Shown here one piece after another: positions 23,501 to 35,121 of a DNA stretch of 64,000 nucleotides (position 1 is the first letter of the stretch; every line of letters begins with the position of its first letter). The stretch is from NCBI RefSeq assembly GCF_035046485.1, contig NC_085136.1, positions 320,940,175 through 321,004,174 of the forward strand, read 5' to 3'. The DNA is from Aedes albopictus (lineage: Eukaryota > Arthropoda > Insecta > Diptera > Culicidae). Below the pieces are notes generated by a model. It did no database searches. It saw nothing but the letters and a program-made list of their open reading frames with translations, and had not been told where the DNA came from. A program made the position numbers and the translations under genes.

Positions 23501-24845
23501 TGCAATGACCCCTAACGAGACTAACTCAGAATCATCAAATACACTTCTGAGAAGTGTCCAATGGATTTACTTTAATAAATTGTGCCTGCCAAGATGAGAA
23601 ATAGCCAAATATTGCCTATATATGGCCATGTCCCATACCCATCATTAGCAGGAAAAAAAGTTACGTATTTTGCAATGACCCCTAACGAGACCAACTCAGA
23701 ATCATCAAATACACGTCTGAGAAGAGTCCAATGCATTTACTTTATTAAGTTGTGCCTGCCGAGATGAGAAATAGCCAAATATTGCCTAAATATGGCCATA
23801 TCCCATACTCATCAATAGTAGGAAAAAAAGTTACGTATTTTGCAATGACCCCTAACGAGACCAACTCAGAATCATCAAATACACGTCTGAGAAGAGTCCA
23901 ATGCATTTACTTTATTAAGTTGTGCCTGCCGAGATGAGAAATAGCCAAATATTGCCTAAATATGGCCATATCCCATACTCATCAATAGTAGGAAAAAAAA
24001 GTTACGTATTTTGCAATGACCCCTAACGGGACTAACTCAGAATCATCAAATACACTTCTGAGAAGAGTCCAATGCATTTACTTTATTAAGTTGTGCCTGC
24101 CGAGATGAGAAATTACCAAATATTGTCTATATATGGCCATATCCCATACTCATCAGTAGTAGGAAAAAAAAGTTACGTATTTTGCAATGACCCCTAACGA
24201 GACCAACTCAGAATCATCAAATACACGTCTGAGAAGAGTCCAATGCATTTACTTTATTAAGTTGTGCCTGCCGAGATGAGAAATAGCCAAATATTGCCTA
24301 AATATGGCCATATCCCATACTCATCAATAGTAGGAAAAAAAGTTACGTATTTTGCAATGACCCCTAACGAGACCAACTCAGAATCATCAAATACACGTCT
24401 GAGAAGAGTCCAATGCATTTACTTTATTAAGTTGTGCCTGCCGAGATGAGAAATAGCCAAATATTGCCTAAATATGGCCATATCCCATACTCATCAATAG
24501 TAGGAAAAAAAAGTTACGTATTTTGCAATGACCCCTAACGGGACTAACTCAGAATCATCAAATACACTTCTGAGAAGAGTCCAATGCATTTACTTTATTA
24601 AGTTGTGCCTGCCGAGATGAGAAATTACCAAATATTGTCTATATATGGCCATATCCCATACTCATCAGTAGTAGGAAAAAAAAGTTACGTATTTTGCAAT
24701 GACCCCTAACGAGACCAACTCAGAATCATCAAATACACGTCTGAGAAGAGTCCAATGCGTTTACTTTATTAAGTTGTGCCTGCCGAGATGAGAAATAGCC
24801 AAATATTGCCTATATATGGTGTGGCGGTACCACGAATATTTGAAC

Positions 24846-25080
24846 TCGGCACCAACATTTCAAAAGGGCGTAACTGCTTTTGCAACCAATGCCTTCTCAC
24901 AGAGCTGTGGGTCGTATTTCATTCATCTCACGCAATTCACATCCATTAATCGAAAGAGGAGGATTTTATCTTTCTATTTGTGCTAGGGGATTGCTCGAGA
25001 GGGATGGGATACGCTGCACAGCTTTGTGAGAAGGCATTGGTTGTAAATGCAGTTACGACCTTTTGAAATGTTGGTGCCGA
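24846..25080. mobile_element. Palindromic MITE-like segment
   Basis: The arm TCGGCACCAACATTTCAAAA (from 24846) is complementary to TTTTGAAATGTTGGTGCCGA (ending 25080). Pairing extends through CAATGCCTTCTCACA to about 24909 and 25017, leaving a loop of about 105 bases. Confidence 0.75.
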
Positions 25081-26069
25081 ATTATAAGATGAACTTATAA
25101 ATAAAGTTGTACAAAATAGGATATAGTCCATTGAATTACCCCCTGTAAATATACCACTCAAGTTGAGTGAATCGAATAAGAGTTCATATGTTCATTTGCT
25201 CCACTCCGCATACCAAAAACAGAATGAGTGCCCTGCACATGTGTAATTCTGGCGCCGAGCGCAAAGCGACAGTCAAATCTAAAATCGAGTCTGTGCTTCG
25301 GGCATCGACCGGGGTTCAAGTATCGTTGACCCCTCGATTCTTTTATTGATGTTCGGGAGGGATACGAGTTGATTGATCGGGTCTTCAGAGGGAAATGGAA
25401 TGCTTTCTCCGGACGGGTAGAGAAAGTGGTGTGTGTGAAGGCGATTTTTGACCTTCGCGAAATTCCACTTCGTGGATTTCGCGTAATTTCCGGCGACGAA
25501 GATTTTCATATCTCGCGCCTATTCTGAGGATCTTGGAACTTGACTCGTCCACTTCGTTCTGGACTGCGGAAGAGGCGAGATCGGTCCCAGTAAAGTTCCG
25601 CGCCGTGGTGTGAAGTTCAAGGTGAACTTAGTGAAACGTGAAATTACTTTGAAATTTTCTAATTTAGATTTTCTCCCAAATTCCCTCAAATAGCTAGTTA
25701 GGCAAAGTCAAGTGCCGTATTAGTGCGTTGTGCGATTAGGCGGTTTTTGAGTGCGAGTGTTGAACCTTGGATGCGACAGGTAATGAAGGTGTTTTAATAT
25801 GTGCAAATAGTGCAAATAAATCAAGTGTCGTGCAACGGCATTTTTTGAACAGGTTCGTGGCAAGTTGCGAGAGGCCCGTCACACCACACCCCCAAAGTCA
25901 GCGACCGTTTTCGACCCCGCTTTCCAGCTTCGGAGTTTGGCCCGGCGATACACGTGGGCCGGAGAGGGAAGCGATCGTCAACTACCGCGCCCTTGGCAGG
26001 GCGGCAACAGTGTAGTCCGGTTTCGTATCGGCAACCATACCGTGAAAAAGTGGATCAGTGAAGTTTTCG

Positions 26070-26170
26070 TGAGAAAAAGCTTTGGAGCGACCACCGACCG
26101 GTTTCGAACCGGAGTCCCCCGCGTGAAGAGCACGCACGCTACCTCGACGCCACTGCTGGTGACGACCCAC
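26070..26170 (-). other. tRNA-like sequence (possible SINE head or tRNA pseudogene)
   Basis: The minus strand reads GTGGCGTCGAGGTAGCGTG, then GCGTGCTCTTCACGCGG and CCGGTTCGAAACCGG. That gives an A-box-like and a B-box-like element at tRNA spacing, with a plausible anticodon arm (loop CTCTTCA, so CTT if positions 34-36 are taken) and a T arm with a perfect 5-bp stem. The acceptor arm does not pair well and no 3' A-rich tail is seen. I do not call it a functional tRNA. Confidence 0.45.
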
Positions 26171-26683
26171 TGATCGACGGCTGTATCCCGTCGGAAGACC
26201 ACGAACCTCGTGTGAGGCGCCGTTGAGCACGGCAATCGAATGATCCGGTAGAAGAACACCCGGAGCAGGAGTCACCGCGTGTCAATCACGTGACTCGCCA
26301 GCAGTACCTACATCCAACCGCCGATGCCTCCACGATAGAAAAGTCAAACCGTGAGTACTCGATCTTTTTTTGTTCCCATGCGCATGGTGATTTTCGCCCC
26401 TAGTCTGGTCAAACCGCTAGCGTGGCCCCACCGATCCTTTTTTCCGCACCCTACCGTTCGCCCGCTTATGCAACGTAGTCGGCTGCCATAAAATTGCACG
26501 TTTGTGCCAATGAATACCAACAGTCGCACCGCACATAAATGAGCTGACCGCACGAAGAGAGAGGAAGAGAATAGAAGCTAGAGGGAATGAGAGTTTAGCT
26601 AGGCCTAGTGTGTAAGATTATGTGGATAAAGTAGAATGAAATTGTGGTAAATATAGAGAGAAATGAATTTGGGATAGATGTGG

Positions 26684-27046
26684 AATGGGACACGTTCGGT
26701 GTAGTACTAGATTTGTAGTAATGAGCTGAATTTTAGTATGGTGAGAAGGTCAATTCTCCGTTTCTGCAATGAAATGGTGCAAAAAGCGTGGGTATTATGA
26801 TTCCTTGCTTAATTTGATGCTGTTTGAGCAAAACTTTGGATAACTATGTTGTTTATATTGCAAGAAATGGGGAAAACAACAACACAGTTACCCAAAGTTT
26901 TGCTCAAACAGCATAAAATTAGGCAAGGAATCATAATACCCACGCTTTTTGCACCATTTCATTGCAGAAACGGTGAATTGACCTTCTCACCATACTAAAA
27001 TTCAGCTCATTACTACAAATCTAGTACTTCACCGATCTGTCCTATT
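26684..27046. mobile_element. Palindromic MITE, family P, copy 1
   Basis: Ends AATGGGACACGTTCGGTG and CACCGATCTGTCCTATT enclose two near-perfect arms of about 150 bases. Each arm contains AGTACTAGATTTGTAGTAAT, GAGCTGAATTTTAGTATGG, TTTCTGCAATGAAATGGTGC and GATGCTGTTTGAGCAAAAC or its complement. Further copies lie at 37043-37406 and 39827-40188. Confidence 0.88.
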
Positions 27047-27725
27047 GTTTTTCTCGATGCGTTCAAAATAAATGGGTAGTTTGAGCATAAGTGGCGTTGA
27101 GTCGTTCTTTTAGTGGGAGAAATCTGAAGAGGTAGATGTAGAAGGAATTTCACGTTTCCGGTCGTTTGTCAGTTTTTAGGTCATTTTCTGGGGAGGTTGG
27201 CCCTGAATCCAACCAAAGGGACATTAAAGATTCGTTCGAGGTGTTTGGGTCTTGTTTTCCCAGGATGATAACCGTCGCGAGCCTTACTTTGTCGCCGGCG
27301 GAAATCAACTTCACGCATACCAATTTCTCTATTTGCACGACTTCGGTCGTGAGGCATTTCGTTTCCCTGATCAGCCAGCTCGTTTCCCGCCCATTCAGTT
27401 GGGAAAAACTTGAACCCTACCTTGAAGGGTCTCAATAAGGTCGGGCAACCATCAATCTCGGTAAGTGGTCTCCCTCGGGATTGGCGCTTAAGCCATTTTT
27501 ACTTGTCACCGGGAAACTCGCAAGGCTGTCGGGTTACAATGGCCATGTCCCATACCCATCATCAGCAGGAAAAAATGTTACGTATTTTGCAATGGCCCCT
27601 AACGAGATCAACTCAGAATCATCAAACACACATCTGAGAAGAGTCCAATGCATTTACTTTATTAAGTTGTGCCTGCCGAGATGAGAAATAGCCAAATATT
27701 GCCTATATATGGCCATATCCCAGCA

Positions 27726-28306
27726 TAATTGAAACTACAACTAACAATAAAGTGAACCTCAAAATTTAATTGAAAAATATTGATGTTTGTGTCCTCGCCA
27801 GCGGTTTAAATTTTTTTTGTAAGCCCCGTAGCCTACGGGTTAAATTTAGTTACACGAACAAATTGCGCTTCTGCTTTACAGTATGAAAAATAATTTTCCC
27901 GTGATCCTGAACGGCGAATTTTTTTAAAAGCTTCTGATTTTATAGGACAAATGAACAATCACTATCCCACCAAAATGAAGGACGTTTTTTATTAGCAGGT
28001 TTTGAAATAATTTTGAATTTTTGAGATTTATGTAAACAACGTATTGCGGAGATTCCACCTGTTTAGACTCCTGCGCGAAAATTAGTTGCGTGAATTTTTC
28101 TTGCGTGGGCCCACAGATGTGAAAACAGACCGTGTGCTGGCGAATATTTCACACTGCGTTGTTGAGTACACTTTTGGCGGTGGTTTTGCATTGTAAACAA
28201 ACATTTATAATGCATCTACGCTAAAAATAAGCCTAATCATTTTTTTTTGCGCCAGAGTCTATAAATCTCCGCAGTCAACAATATTTATTCTCAGAAAAAA
28301 AGTTTT
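27726..28306. other. Unassigned spacer
   Basis: AT-rich DNA between the 170-bp array and the composite foldback element. No gene or repeat recognised. Confidence 0.4.
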
Positions 28307-28479
28307 TACACTACCCGCCATAAATATGGAATCGCATCGCCTAGTATTGCAACACCCCAGTTGAATATTGCAGCACCCCCAGAAAGTTTGGCATCACCTG
28401 AAGACTTCATCACTTTCTGAACTGTATCTCAAAAACCGTATCCCCTGCATAGTTTAGACCTTCAGCAAAGTTGATCAGA

Positions 28480-30395
28480 AGACCTATGGCTATCAAATGG
28501 TAGTAAGTTTAGTGCGTAATTTCGCCGCTATGTGGCGCCAGTGTGCATTTAAAACGAAGTACTTTGACATGGTTTATCTCAAGATTCTGACCACCTAGAA
28601 AGTTCGTGTCTTCAGCAATGTTGATCAGACGGTCTATGGCTATCAAATGGTGGTAATTTTAGTGCGTAATTCCGCCGCTATGTGACGCTAGTGTGCATTT
28701 AAAACGAAGTACTTTGACATGGTTTATCTCATGATTCTGACCACCGAGAAAGTTCGTGTCTTCAGCAATGTTGATCAGACGGTCTATGGCTATCAAATGA
28801 TAGTAAGTTTAGTGCGTAATTTCGCCGCTATGTGGCGCCAGTGTGCATTTAAAACGAAGTACTTTGACATGGTTTATCTCAAGATTCTGACCACCTAGAA
28901 AGTTCGTGTCTTCAGCAATGTTGATCAGACGGTCTATGGCTATCAAATGGTGGCAAGTTTAGTGCGTAATTCTGTCGCTATGTGACGCTAGTGTGCATTT
29001 AAAACGAAGTACTTTGACATGGTTTATCTAATGATTCTGACCACCTAGAAAGTTCGTGTTTTCGGCAAAGTTGATCAGACGGTCTATGGCTATCAAATGG
29101 TGGTAAGTTTAGTGCGTAATTCCGCCGCTATGTGGCGCTAGTGTGCATTTAAAACGAAGTATTTTGACATGGTTTATCTCATGATTCTGACCACCTAGAA
29201 AGTTCGTGTTTTCGGCAAAGTTGATCAGACGGTCTATGGCTATCAAATGGTGGTAAGTTTAGTGCGTAATTCCGCCGCTATGTGGCGCCAGTGTGCATTT
29301 AAAACGAAGTACTTTGACATGGTTTATCTCATGGTTCTGACCACCTAGAAAGTTCGTGTCTTCAGCAATGTTGATCAGACGGTCTATGGCTATCAAATGA
29401 TAGTAAGTTTAGTGCGTAATTTCGCCGCTATGTGGCGCCAGTGTGCATTTAAAACGAAGTACTTTGACATGGTTTATCTCAAGATTCTGACCACCTAGAA
29501 AGTTCGTGTTTTCGGCAAAGTTGATCAGACGGTCTATGGCTATCAAATGGTGGTAAGTTTAGTGCGTAATTCCGCCGCTATGTGGCGCTAGTGTGCATTT
29601 AAAACGAAGTATTTTGACATGGTTTATCTCATGATTCTGACCACCTAGAAAGTTCGTGTTTTCGGCAAAGTTGATCAGACGGTCTATGGCTATCAAATGG
29701 TGGTAAGTTTAGTGCGTAATTCCGCCGCTATGTGGCGCTAGTGTGCATTTAAAACGAAGTACTTTGGCATGGTTTATTTCATGATTTTGACCACCTCGAA
29801 AGTTTGTATCTTCAGCAAAGTTAATCAGACGGTCTATGACTATCAAATGGTGATAAGTTTAGTGCGTAATTTCACCGCTATGTGACACCAGTGTACATTT
29901 ACAACAAAGTACTTTGGCATGGTTTATCGCATAACTTTGACCACCTAGAAAGTTCTTGCCTTCAGCAAAGTTGGTCAGCCGGTCTATGGCTATCAAATGG
30001 TAGTAAGTTTACTGCGTAATTCCGCCGCTATGAGGCACCAGTGTGCATTTACAACGAAGTACTTTGACAAGGTTTATCTCATGATTCTGACCACCCAGAA
30101 TGTTCTTGTCTTCGCAATGTTGATCAGACGGTCTACGGCTATCAAATGGTGGTAAATATAGTGCGTAATTCCGCCGCTATGTGACGCCCGTGTGCATTCA
30201 AAATGAAGTACTTTGACATGGTTTATCTCATGATTCTGACCACTTAGATTGTTCGTGTCTTCGGCAAAGTTGATCAGACGGTCTATGGCTATCAAATGGT
30301 GGTCAGTTAGTGCGCAATTCCGTCGCTATGTGGCGCCAGTGTGCATTTAAAACGAAGTACTTTGACATGGTTTATCTCATGATTCTGATCACCTA
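28480..30395 (+). repeat. 150-bp tandem array, left arm
   Basis: ACTTTGACATGGTTTATCTC recurs every 150 bases from 28561 to about 30360, some thirteen times. Each unit has GTTGATCAGACGGTCTATGG, CTATCAAATGGTGGTAAGTT and CCGCTATGTGGCGC. Homology with the 154-bp satellite at 15.5-16.7 kb is visible in TATCTC..GATTCTG(A)CCACCTAGAA, TTCGGCAAAGTTGATCAGA and TGGCGCTAGTGT. Confidence 0.95.
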
Positions 30396-30477
30396 GGCCA
30401 TACGCTGCAGTTTGTCACGCCGCCGGTTTTTATTTTTCGCGCCGGCGATCAGTGCACAAACAAAATTAATGTTGCAT

Positions 30478-32640
30478 TCCTTCAAGGATTCTTCTTGAAA
30501 TTCTTTCGGGGATTTCTCCTGATACGCTGTCGTGGATTTCTCTTAAAATTCCTTCGAGGTGTCCTCCAGGAATTTCTTCGATGGTTTCTTCTAGAATTCT
30601 TACGGAGATTCCTCCTTGATTTCCTCCAGGAATTTCTCATAGAATTCCTCCAGGAGTCCTCCTGGAATTTCTTCGGGGATTTCTCCTAGAGTTTCTTCGG
30701 AGATTTCTTCTGAACTTCCTATGGGGTTTCCTCTTCCCCCTGGGATTCCTGCAGGGATTTCTCCTGTAATTTCTTCAGAGATTTCTCTTGAAATTTCTTC
30801 AGGATATCCTCCTGGAATTCCGTCGAAGTATTCATTCTGGGCTTCCTTCAGGGATTCCTTGGGAGATTTCTCCTTGAATTCTTTCGGAAATTTCTTTTGG
30901 AATTCCTTCGGGGTCTCCTCCTAGAGTTCTTTTGGGGATTTCTCCTGGAATTATTTCGGGGATTGATCCGCGAGTTCTTTCGGAAATTCCTGCTGAACTT
31001 CCTTCAAGGATTCCTCTTGAAATTTCTTCGGGGGTTCCTCCTGACATTCCGTCTGGGATTCCCCCTGGAATTTCTACGGGAACTCCTCCAGCAATTACTT
31101 CGGAGTTTCTTCCTGAATTTCCTTTGGAGTTTCCTCATGGAATTTCTGTTGTGATTCCTCTTCGAATTTCTTCGGAGATTGCTCCAGAAATTTCTCATTG
31201 AATTCCTCCGGGGATTCCACCTGGAATTCCTTCGGGGTTTCCTACTGGAATTCCTTGGGGAATTTCTTCTGGAATTCATTCGGGGACTCCTCTTGGAATT
31301 CCTTCGGTGATTCCTCCTAGAATTCCCTCACGAATTTCTCCTGGAACTCTTTCAGAGGATATTTTTCGTTGATCCGTTAATGAAATCCTTTGAAGATTCT
31401 TACCCGAATTCCCTTGGAAGTTCCCACTGGAGTCCTGCTGGAAATGTTTTGTGGATAATTGCTGGAATTCCTTTGGGATTATTTGCTTAATTTGCTCTTG
31501 AAATTCCTGCGGGGATTCCTCCTGAAATGCCTTTGGGGATTCCCCCTAAAATTCCTTCGAAGATTCCTTTTCAATTTTATCCACGGGTTCCTCATGAAAT
31601 TTCTTCGAGGATTCATCTATTTTTTTTTTTCGATGGTTCCTCCTAGAAGTCTTTTGAGGATTCCTTCACGAATTACTTTGAAAAATTCTTTCTGAAATTT
31701 CTTTGGGGATTCCTCCTGGACTTCCTTCTGGATTCCTCCTGAAATACTTTCGGGGATTCCTCTTGATATTCCGTCGTGGATTCCACCGGGAATTCCTTCG
31801 GGGTATCCTCTTAGAATTCCTTCGGGGATTTGTCTTGGAATTCCTTCGTGGATTCCTGCTGGACTTCCTTCAAAGTTTTCTCCTGATAATTCTTCGGGTA
31901 TTCCTCCTGATATTCCGTCGGGGATTCCTCCTAAAATTAACACGGGAACTCCTCCTGGAATAACTTTGAAGTTTCCTCTTGGAATTCCTGTGGTGATTCC
32001 TCTTTTGTTTTTTTTCGGAAATTCCTCCTGGGATTCCTTAAATTCTCCATGGAATTCCTCCTGGAATACCTTCAGGGTTTCCTTCTTGAATTTATTCGGT
32101 GATTTCTCCAAGAATTCCTTCGGAAATTCTTTCTAGAATTCGTGGATTCTTCCTATAGTTCCTTCGGGGATTCCTTCTGACTTCCTATGGAAATTCCTTT
32201 TGGGGGTTTCCTCTTAAAAAACCTTTGAGGATTCCGCTCGAAATTCATTCGAAGATTTTTTCCGAAGTTCTTTCGGTGGCTCCTCCTGGGATTTCTGCAT
32301 AAATTTCTCCTGTAATTTCTTCGGAGATTCCTTCGAAGATTCTTTCTGGAATTCCTGCGGGGATTCCTCTTAGAATTCCTTCGGGGATTCCTCCTAGAAT
32401 TCTCTCAGGGATTTCTCCTGCAATTCCTCCAGAAATACCTCTAAGGTAATTTTCGTTGATTCCTCTTAGAATTCCTTTGAGGACTCTTTTTCTAATTGTC
32501 TTCTAAACTCCCACTTGAATTCTTTGAGGTTTCTTGCTGGAAAATCTTTCGGAATTTCTCCTGGCTATTTTTCGTTGATTCCTCTTAGAAATCCTTGCTT
32601 AAAGGATTCCTTCTCGAATTCCCTTAGAAATTCCCGCAAA
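30478..32640. repeat. Degenerate 12-mer repeat block (GGATTCCTCCTGGAATTTCTTC)
   Basis: Imperfect 12- and 24-base units of GGAATTCCTCCT and GGAATTTCTTCG. Long open frames on both strands (up to about 165 codons) are rich in Gly-Ile-Pro or Phe-Leu according to the frame, as expected from such a repeat, and are not genes. The block fills the core of the composite foldback element. Confidence 0.85.
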
Positions 32641-32669
32641 ATATAGTCGGCGCACAGGTAGGTCTAGGT

Positions 32670-33563
32670 CAGGCCTGCCCAACTTTTTACGGCAGTGGGC
32701 CACATGTGACAATCCATATCAGTCCACGGGCCAAAAATTGAAATACGATGATTATATTTTTTTTTTTCATTTTTCTGAAATGTGCTAGTCAAGATGATGG
32801 CTTCAACCCGAAAAAAAAAATGGAATTCTAAAAATGAAAATGAATATTTTGTTTCTACACTGATTATTTGCTTCTCTAATTCTTTGATCTTCTGACTTTT
32901 TGATTTTTAACAATGATTTTTATTTTTTTTTGATTTTTAGATTCTCTGATTCTCTGATACTCTGATTATCTGATTCTCTGATTCTTTGATTCTTTGATTC
33001 TTTGATTCTTTAATTCTTTAATTCTCTGATTCTCTGATTCTCTGATTCTCTGATTCTCTGTATCTCTGATTCTCTGATTCTCTGATTCTCAAACTTTTTG
33101 AGTTTTACAATATTTTTTTCGATTTTTTTTATTTTTTGATTCTCTGATTTGTAAAATAAGATGTTTCGTAGTCATCCTCCCTAGGACCAAGACAATTTAT
33201 TTATTTACATATTGGATAGTGATATTGGAAAAAGTTTTTTTTTTCGATTTTGCTGCATCATGAATCCTAGAAATGTTTCTATGTTGTACTGCTCTGGTAT
33301 TTTACGACATCTGCTGAAATTTTACGACAAAAATCAAATTTCTGAATGATCGAAGAATTATAATTGATTTTTTTTTTAATTTAATTTAAAAGTTACGCAA
33401 AGTTCTTGGTGAAATAATTTTTTCACTGGTCAAAGGAAAAAAAATAAAAAAAATGTTATTCTTTGGGCCAAATTCCATTATTGTTCTTCATTCGTGTCGC
33501 GGGCCGCACAAAATGTCGTCGCGGGCCGGATGCGGCCCGCGGGCCGTGCGTTGGGCACCCCTG
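32670..33563. mobile_element. hAT-like non-autonomous element (CAGGSSTGCCCAAC termini)
   Basis: Starts CAGGCCTGCCCAAC and ends GTTGGGCACCCCTG, an inverted terminal repeat of the common hAT type. The right subterminal region is very GC-rich (GGGCCG and GCGGCCCGC motifs) and the interior AT-rich. No 8-bp duplication is seen. The flanking 150-bp repeat shows TCTAGGT on the left and AGATAAACC on the right, where an intact unit has about 13 more bases between them, so part of the target was lost. Confidence 0.65.
32935..33100 (+). repeat. (TGATTCTC)n microsatellite
   Basis: Eight-base units TGATTCTC/TGATTCTT repeat about twenty times with small changes, inside the hAT-like element. Confidence 0.9.
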
Positions 33564-34400
33564 AGATAAACCATTTCGAAGTACTTTGTTGTAAATGCAC
33601 ACTGGCGCCACATTGTGACGGAATTACGCACTAAACTTATCACCATTCGATAGCCATAAACCACCTGACAAACTTGTTTGAAGACACGAACTTTCTAGGT
33701 GGTCAGAATCATGAGATAAACCATGTTAAAGTACTTCATTGTAAATGCGCACTGGCGCCACCTAGCGGCGAAATTACGCACCAAACTTACCTCCATTTGA
33801 TAGCAATAGACCTTCTGATCAACATTGCTGTAGACACGAACTTTCTAGGTGGTCAGAATCTTGAGATAAACCATGTTAAAGTATTTACTTCGTTTTAAAT
33901 GCACACTAGCGCCACATAGCGGTGGAAGTACGCACTAAAATTACCACCATTTAATAGCCATAGACCTTCTGATCAACATTGCTGAAGACACGAACATTCT
34001 GGGTGATCAGAATTATGAGATAAACCATGTCAAATTACTTGGTTTTAAATGCACACTAGCGCCACATAGCGGCGGAATTACGCACTAAACTTACCACAAT
34101 TTGATAGTTATAGGTCTTCTGATCAACATTGCTGAAGACACGAACATTCTAGGTGGTCAGAATCATGAGATAAACCATGTCAAAGCACTTCATTGTAAAT
34201 GCACACTAGCGCCACATAGCGGCGGAATTACGCACTAAAATTACCACCTTTTGATAGCCATAACCCTTCTGATCAACATTGCTGAAGACACGAACATTCT
34301 AGGTGGTCAGAATCATGAGATAAACCATGTCAAAGTACTTCATTGTAAATGCACACTAGCGCCATATAGCGGCGGAATTACGTATCAAACATTTCACCAT
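33564..34400 (-). repeat. 150-bp tandem array, right arm (inverted)
   Basis: Same 150-bp unit as 28480-30395, read on the minus strand. GACACGAACTTTCTAGGTGG or variants recur near 33683, 33833, 33986, 34136 and 34286. Confidence 0.92.
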
Positions 34401-34589
34401 TTGAAGGTCATAAACCTGCTGAACAACTTTGTCGAAGGTCTTAACTTTGCAGAGGATACGGTTTTTGAGATATAGTTTAGTAAATCATAAGGTTTTCAGG
34501 TGATGCCACACTTTTTGGGGTGCTGCAATATTCAATTGGGGTGTTGCAATACTAGAAGATGCGATTCCATATTTATGGCGGGTAGTGTA

Positions 34590-35108
34590 ATTCTCAAGTG
34601 AAGAAATAGAATAATCAAAAGTATTCAAAGAAAATGCAATATGATCAGATAACTTCTACCAACCAACATGTTTGCATAAATCGGGAACATAAAGTTTATT
34701 GTATGACTGATTATGATCCGTTTTACAAATCCCTATCAAAATTGGTAAATGGTCACTCACTACAATTCATTAATTGTTCACCAAGATGAAATATAAGATA
34801 CAGAATTTGAACAAAGAGATAAATCAATACAAGTATATTGAGCTGGAGGAAAAGCAATCCTAGTAAATATCCGTCATTCATAATAAATACATTTAGTTCA
34901 TCAATTAAATCCATAATCAAATTATGTACCTCAATCATCAGATTTGTCACTTCCCCAAGCTATATTGTGAGCATTTAAGTCTTTCAATCAACTTAAAGAA
35001 AATATTTCCCTTGTGTCGGCTGGGGGGGCACTTGAACCCCCTAACTCCAAATTTCTCTAAATTACGCGAAAAAGTATTTCAGAAAAAATACCTGGTATTT
35101 GATTGAGA
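34590..35108. other. Unassigned AT-rich spacer
   Basis: No gene recognised. A 65-codon minus-strand open frame is hydrophobic and without known motif. Confidence 0.4.
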
Positions 35109-35121
35109 ACACTAAGGTTTT

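Larger units (their letters stand above)
24820..27538. mobile_element. 2.7-kb TG...CA insertion with ATGG duplication, probable LTR-retroelement derivative
   Basis: The interrupted satellite reads TATATATGGCCATGTCCC when intact. Here TATATATGG is followed by TGTGGCGGTACC and the sequence resumes after GGGTTACA with ATGGCCATGTCCC. This gives TG...CA ends and a 4-bp target duplication (24816-24819, 27539-27542), as expected for a Ty3/gypsy-type LTR element. Matching LTRs at the two ends were not found, and no gag or pol motif is readable, so it may be a long solo LTR or a deleted, non-autonomous element. TGGCGCCGAGCG at about 25249 resembles a tRNA-primer site, but this is weak. It carries two palindromic insertions and a tRNA-like module, listed separately. 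Confidence 0.6.
19047..27725 (+). repeat. 170-bp satellite array, plus orientation, with three insertions
   Basis: The monomer, about 170 bases, runs TTACGTATTTTGCAATGACC, CCTAACGAGACCAACTCAGA, ATCATCAAATACACTTCTGA, then TTTACTTTATTAAGTTGTGC, CTGCCGAGATGAGAAATAGC and CAAATATTGCCTATATATGG. Corresponding sites are 170-171 apart (for example 23582 and 23752). Higher-order structure is visible: a 512-bp trimer repeats at 23752 and 24264, and a 341-bp dimer marked by TGACCACGTC repeats at about 21412, 21751 and 22095. A lone last monomer at 27539-27725 shows that the array continued before the 24820-27538 insertion. 170 is not a multiple of 3, and the recurrent 61-codon open frame cannot be read through the array. 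Confidence 0.95.
28309..34587. mobile_element. 6.3-kb composite foldback element with Tc1-like termini
   Basis: Left end CACTACCCGCCATAAATATG and right end CATATTTATGGCGGGTAGTG are perfect inverted repeats. With TA on both outer sides (28307-28308, 34588-34589) they fit Tc1/mariner-type transposition. Complementarity continues for about 180 bases, for example ATCTCAAAAACCGTATCC and its complement, and then into tandem 150-bp repeats on each side in opposite orientation. The core between the arms (30400-33563) holds a degenerate 12-mer repeat block and a hAT-like insertion. No transposase is present, so it must have moved, if it moved as a unit, using enzyme from elsewhere. The uneven arms (about 13 repeats against 6) suggest later expansion or contraction. 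Confidence 0.8.

Noticed and set aside
25767..26275. Overlapping open frames of 82-102 codons on both strands
   Set aside because: GC-richer patch within the LTR-bordered insertion; no recognisable domain, and the tRNA-like module overlaps.
27150..27480. Possible retroelement C-terminal coding on the minus strand (60-84 codons)
   Set aside because: Charged but without any integrase, RT or protease motif; not assignable.
28480..30395. CRISPR-like array
   Set aside because: Whole 150-bp units repeat with no short repeat/spacer alternation, and the genome is clearly eukaryotic.
30495..32111. Multiple 60-165-codon Phe/Leu- or Gly/Ile/Pro-rich frames
   Set aside because: Both strands and several frames are open at once, as expected of a degenerate 12-mer repeat.
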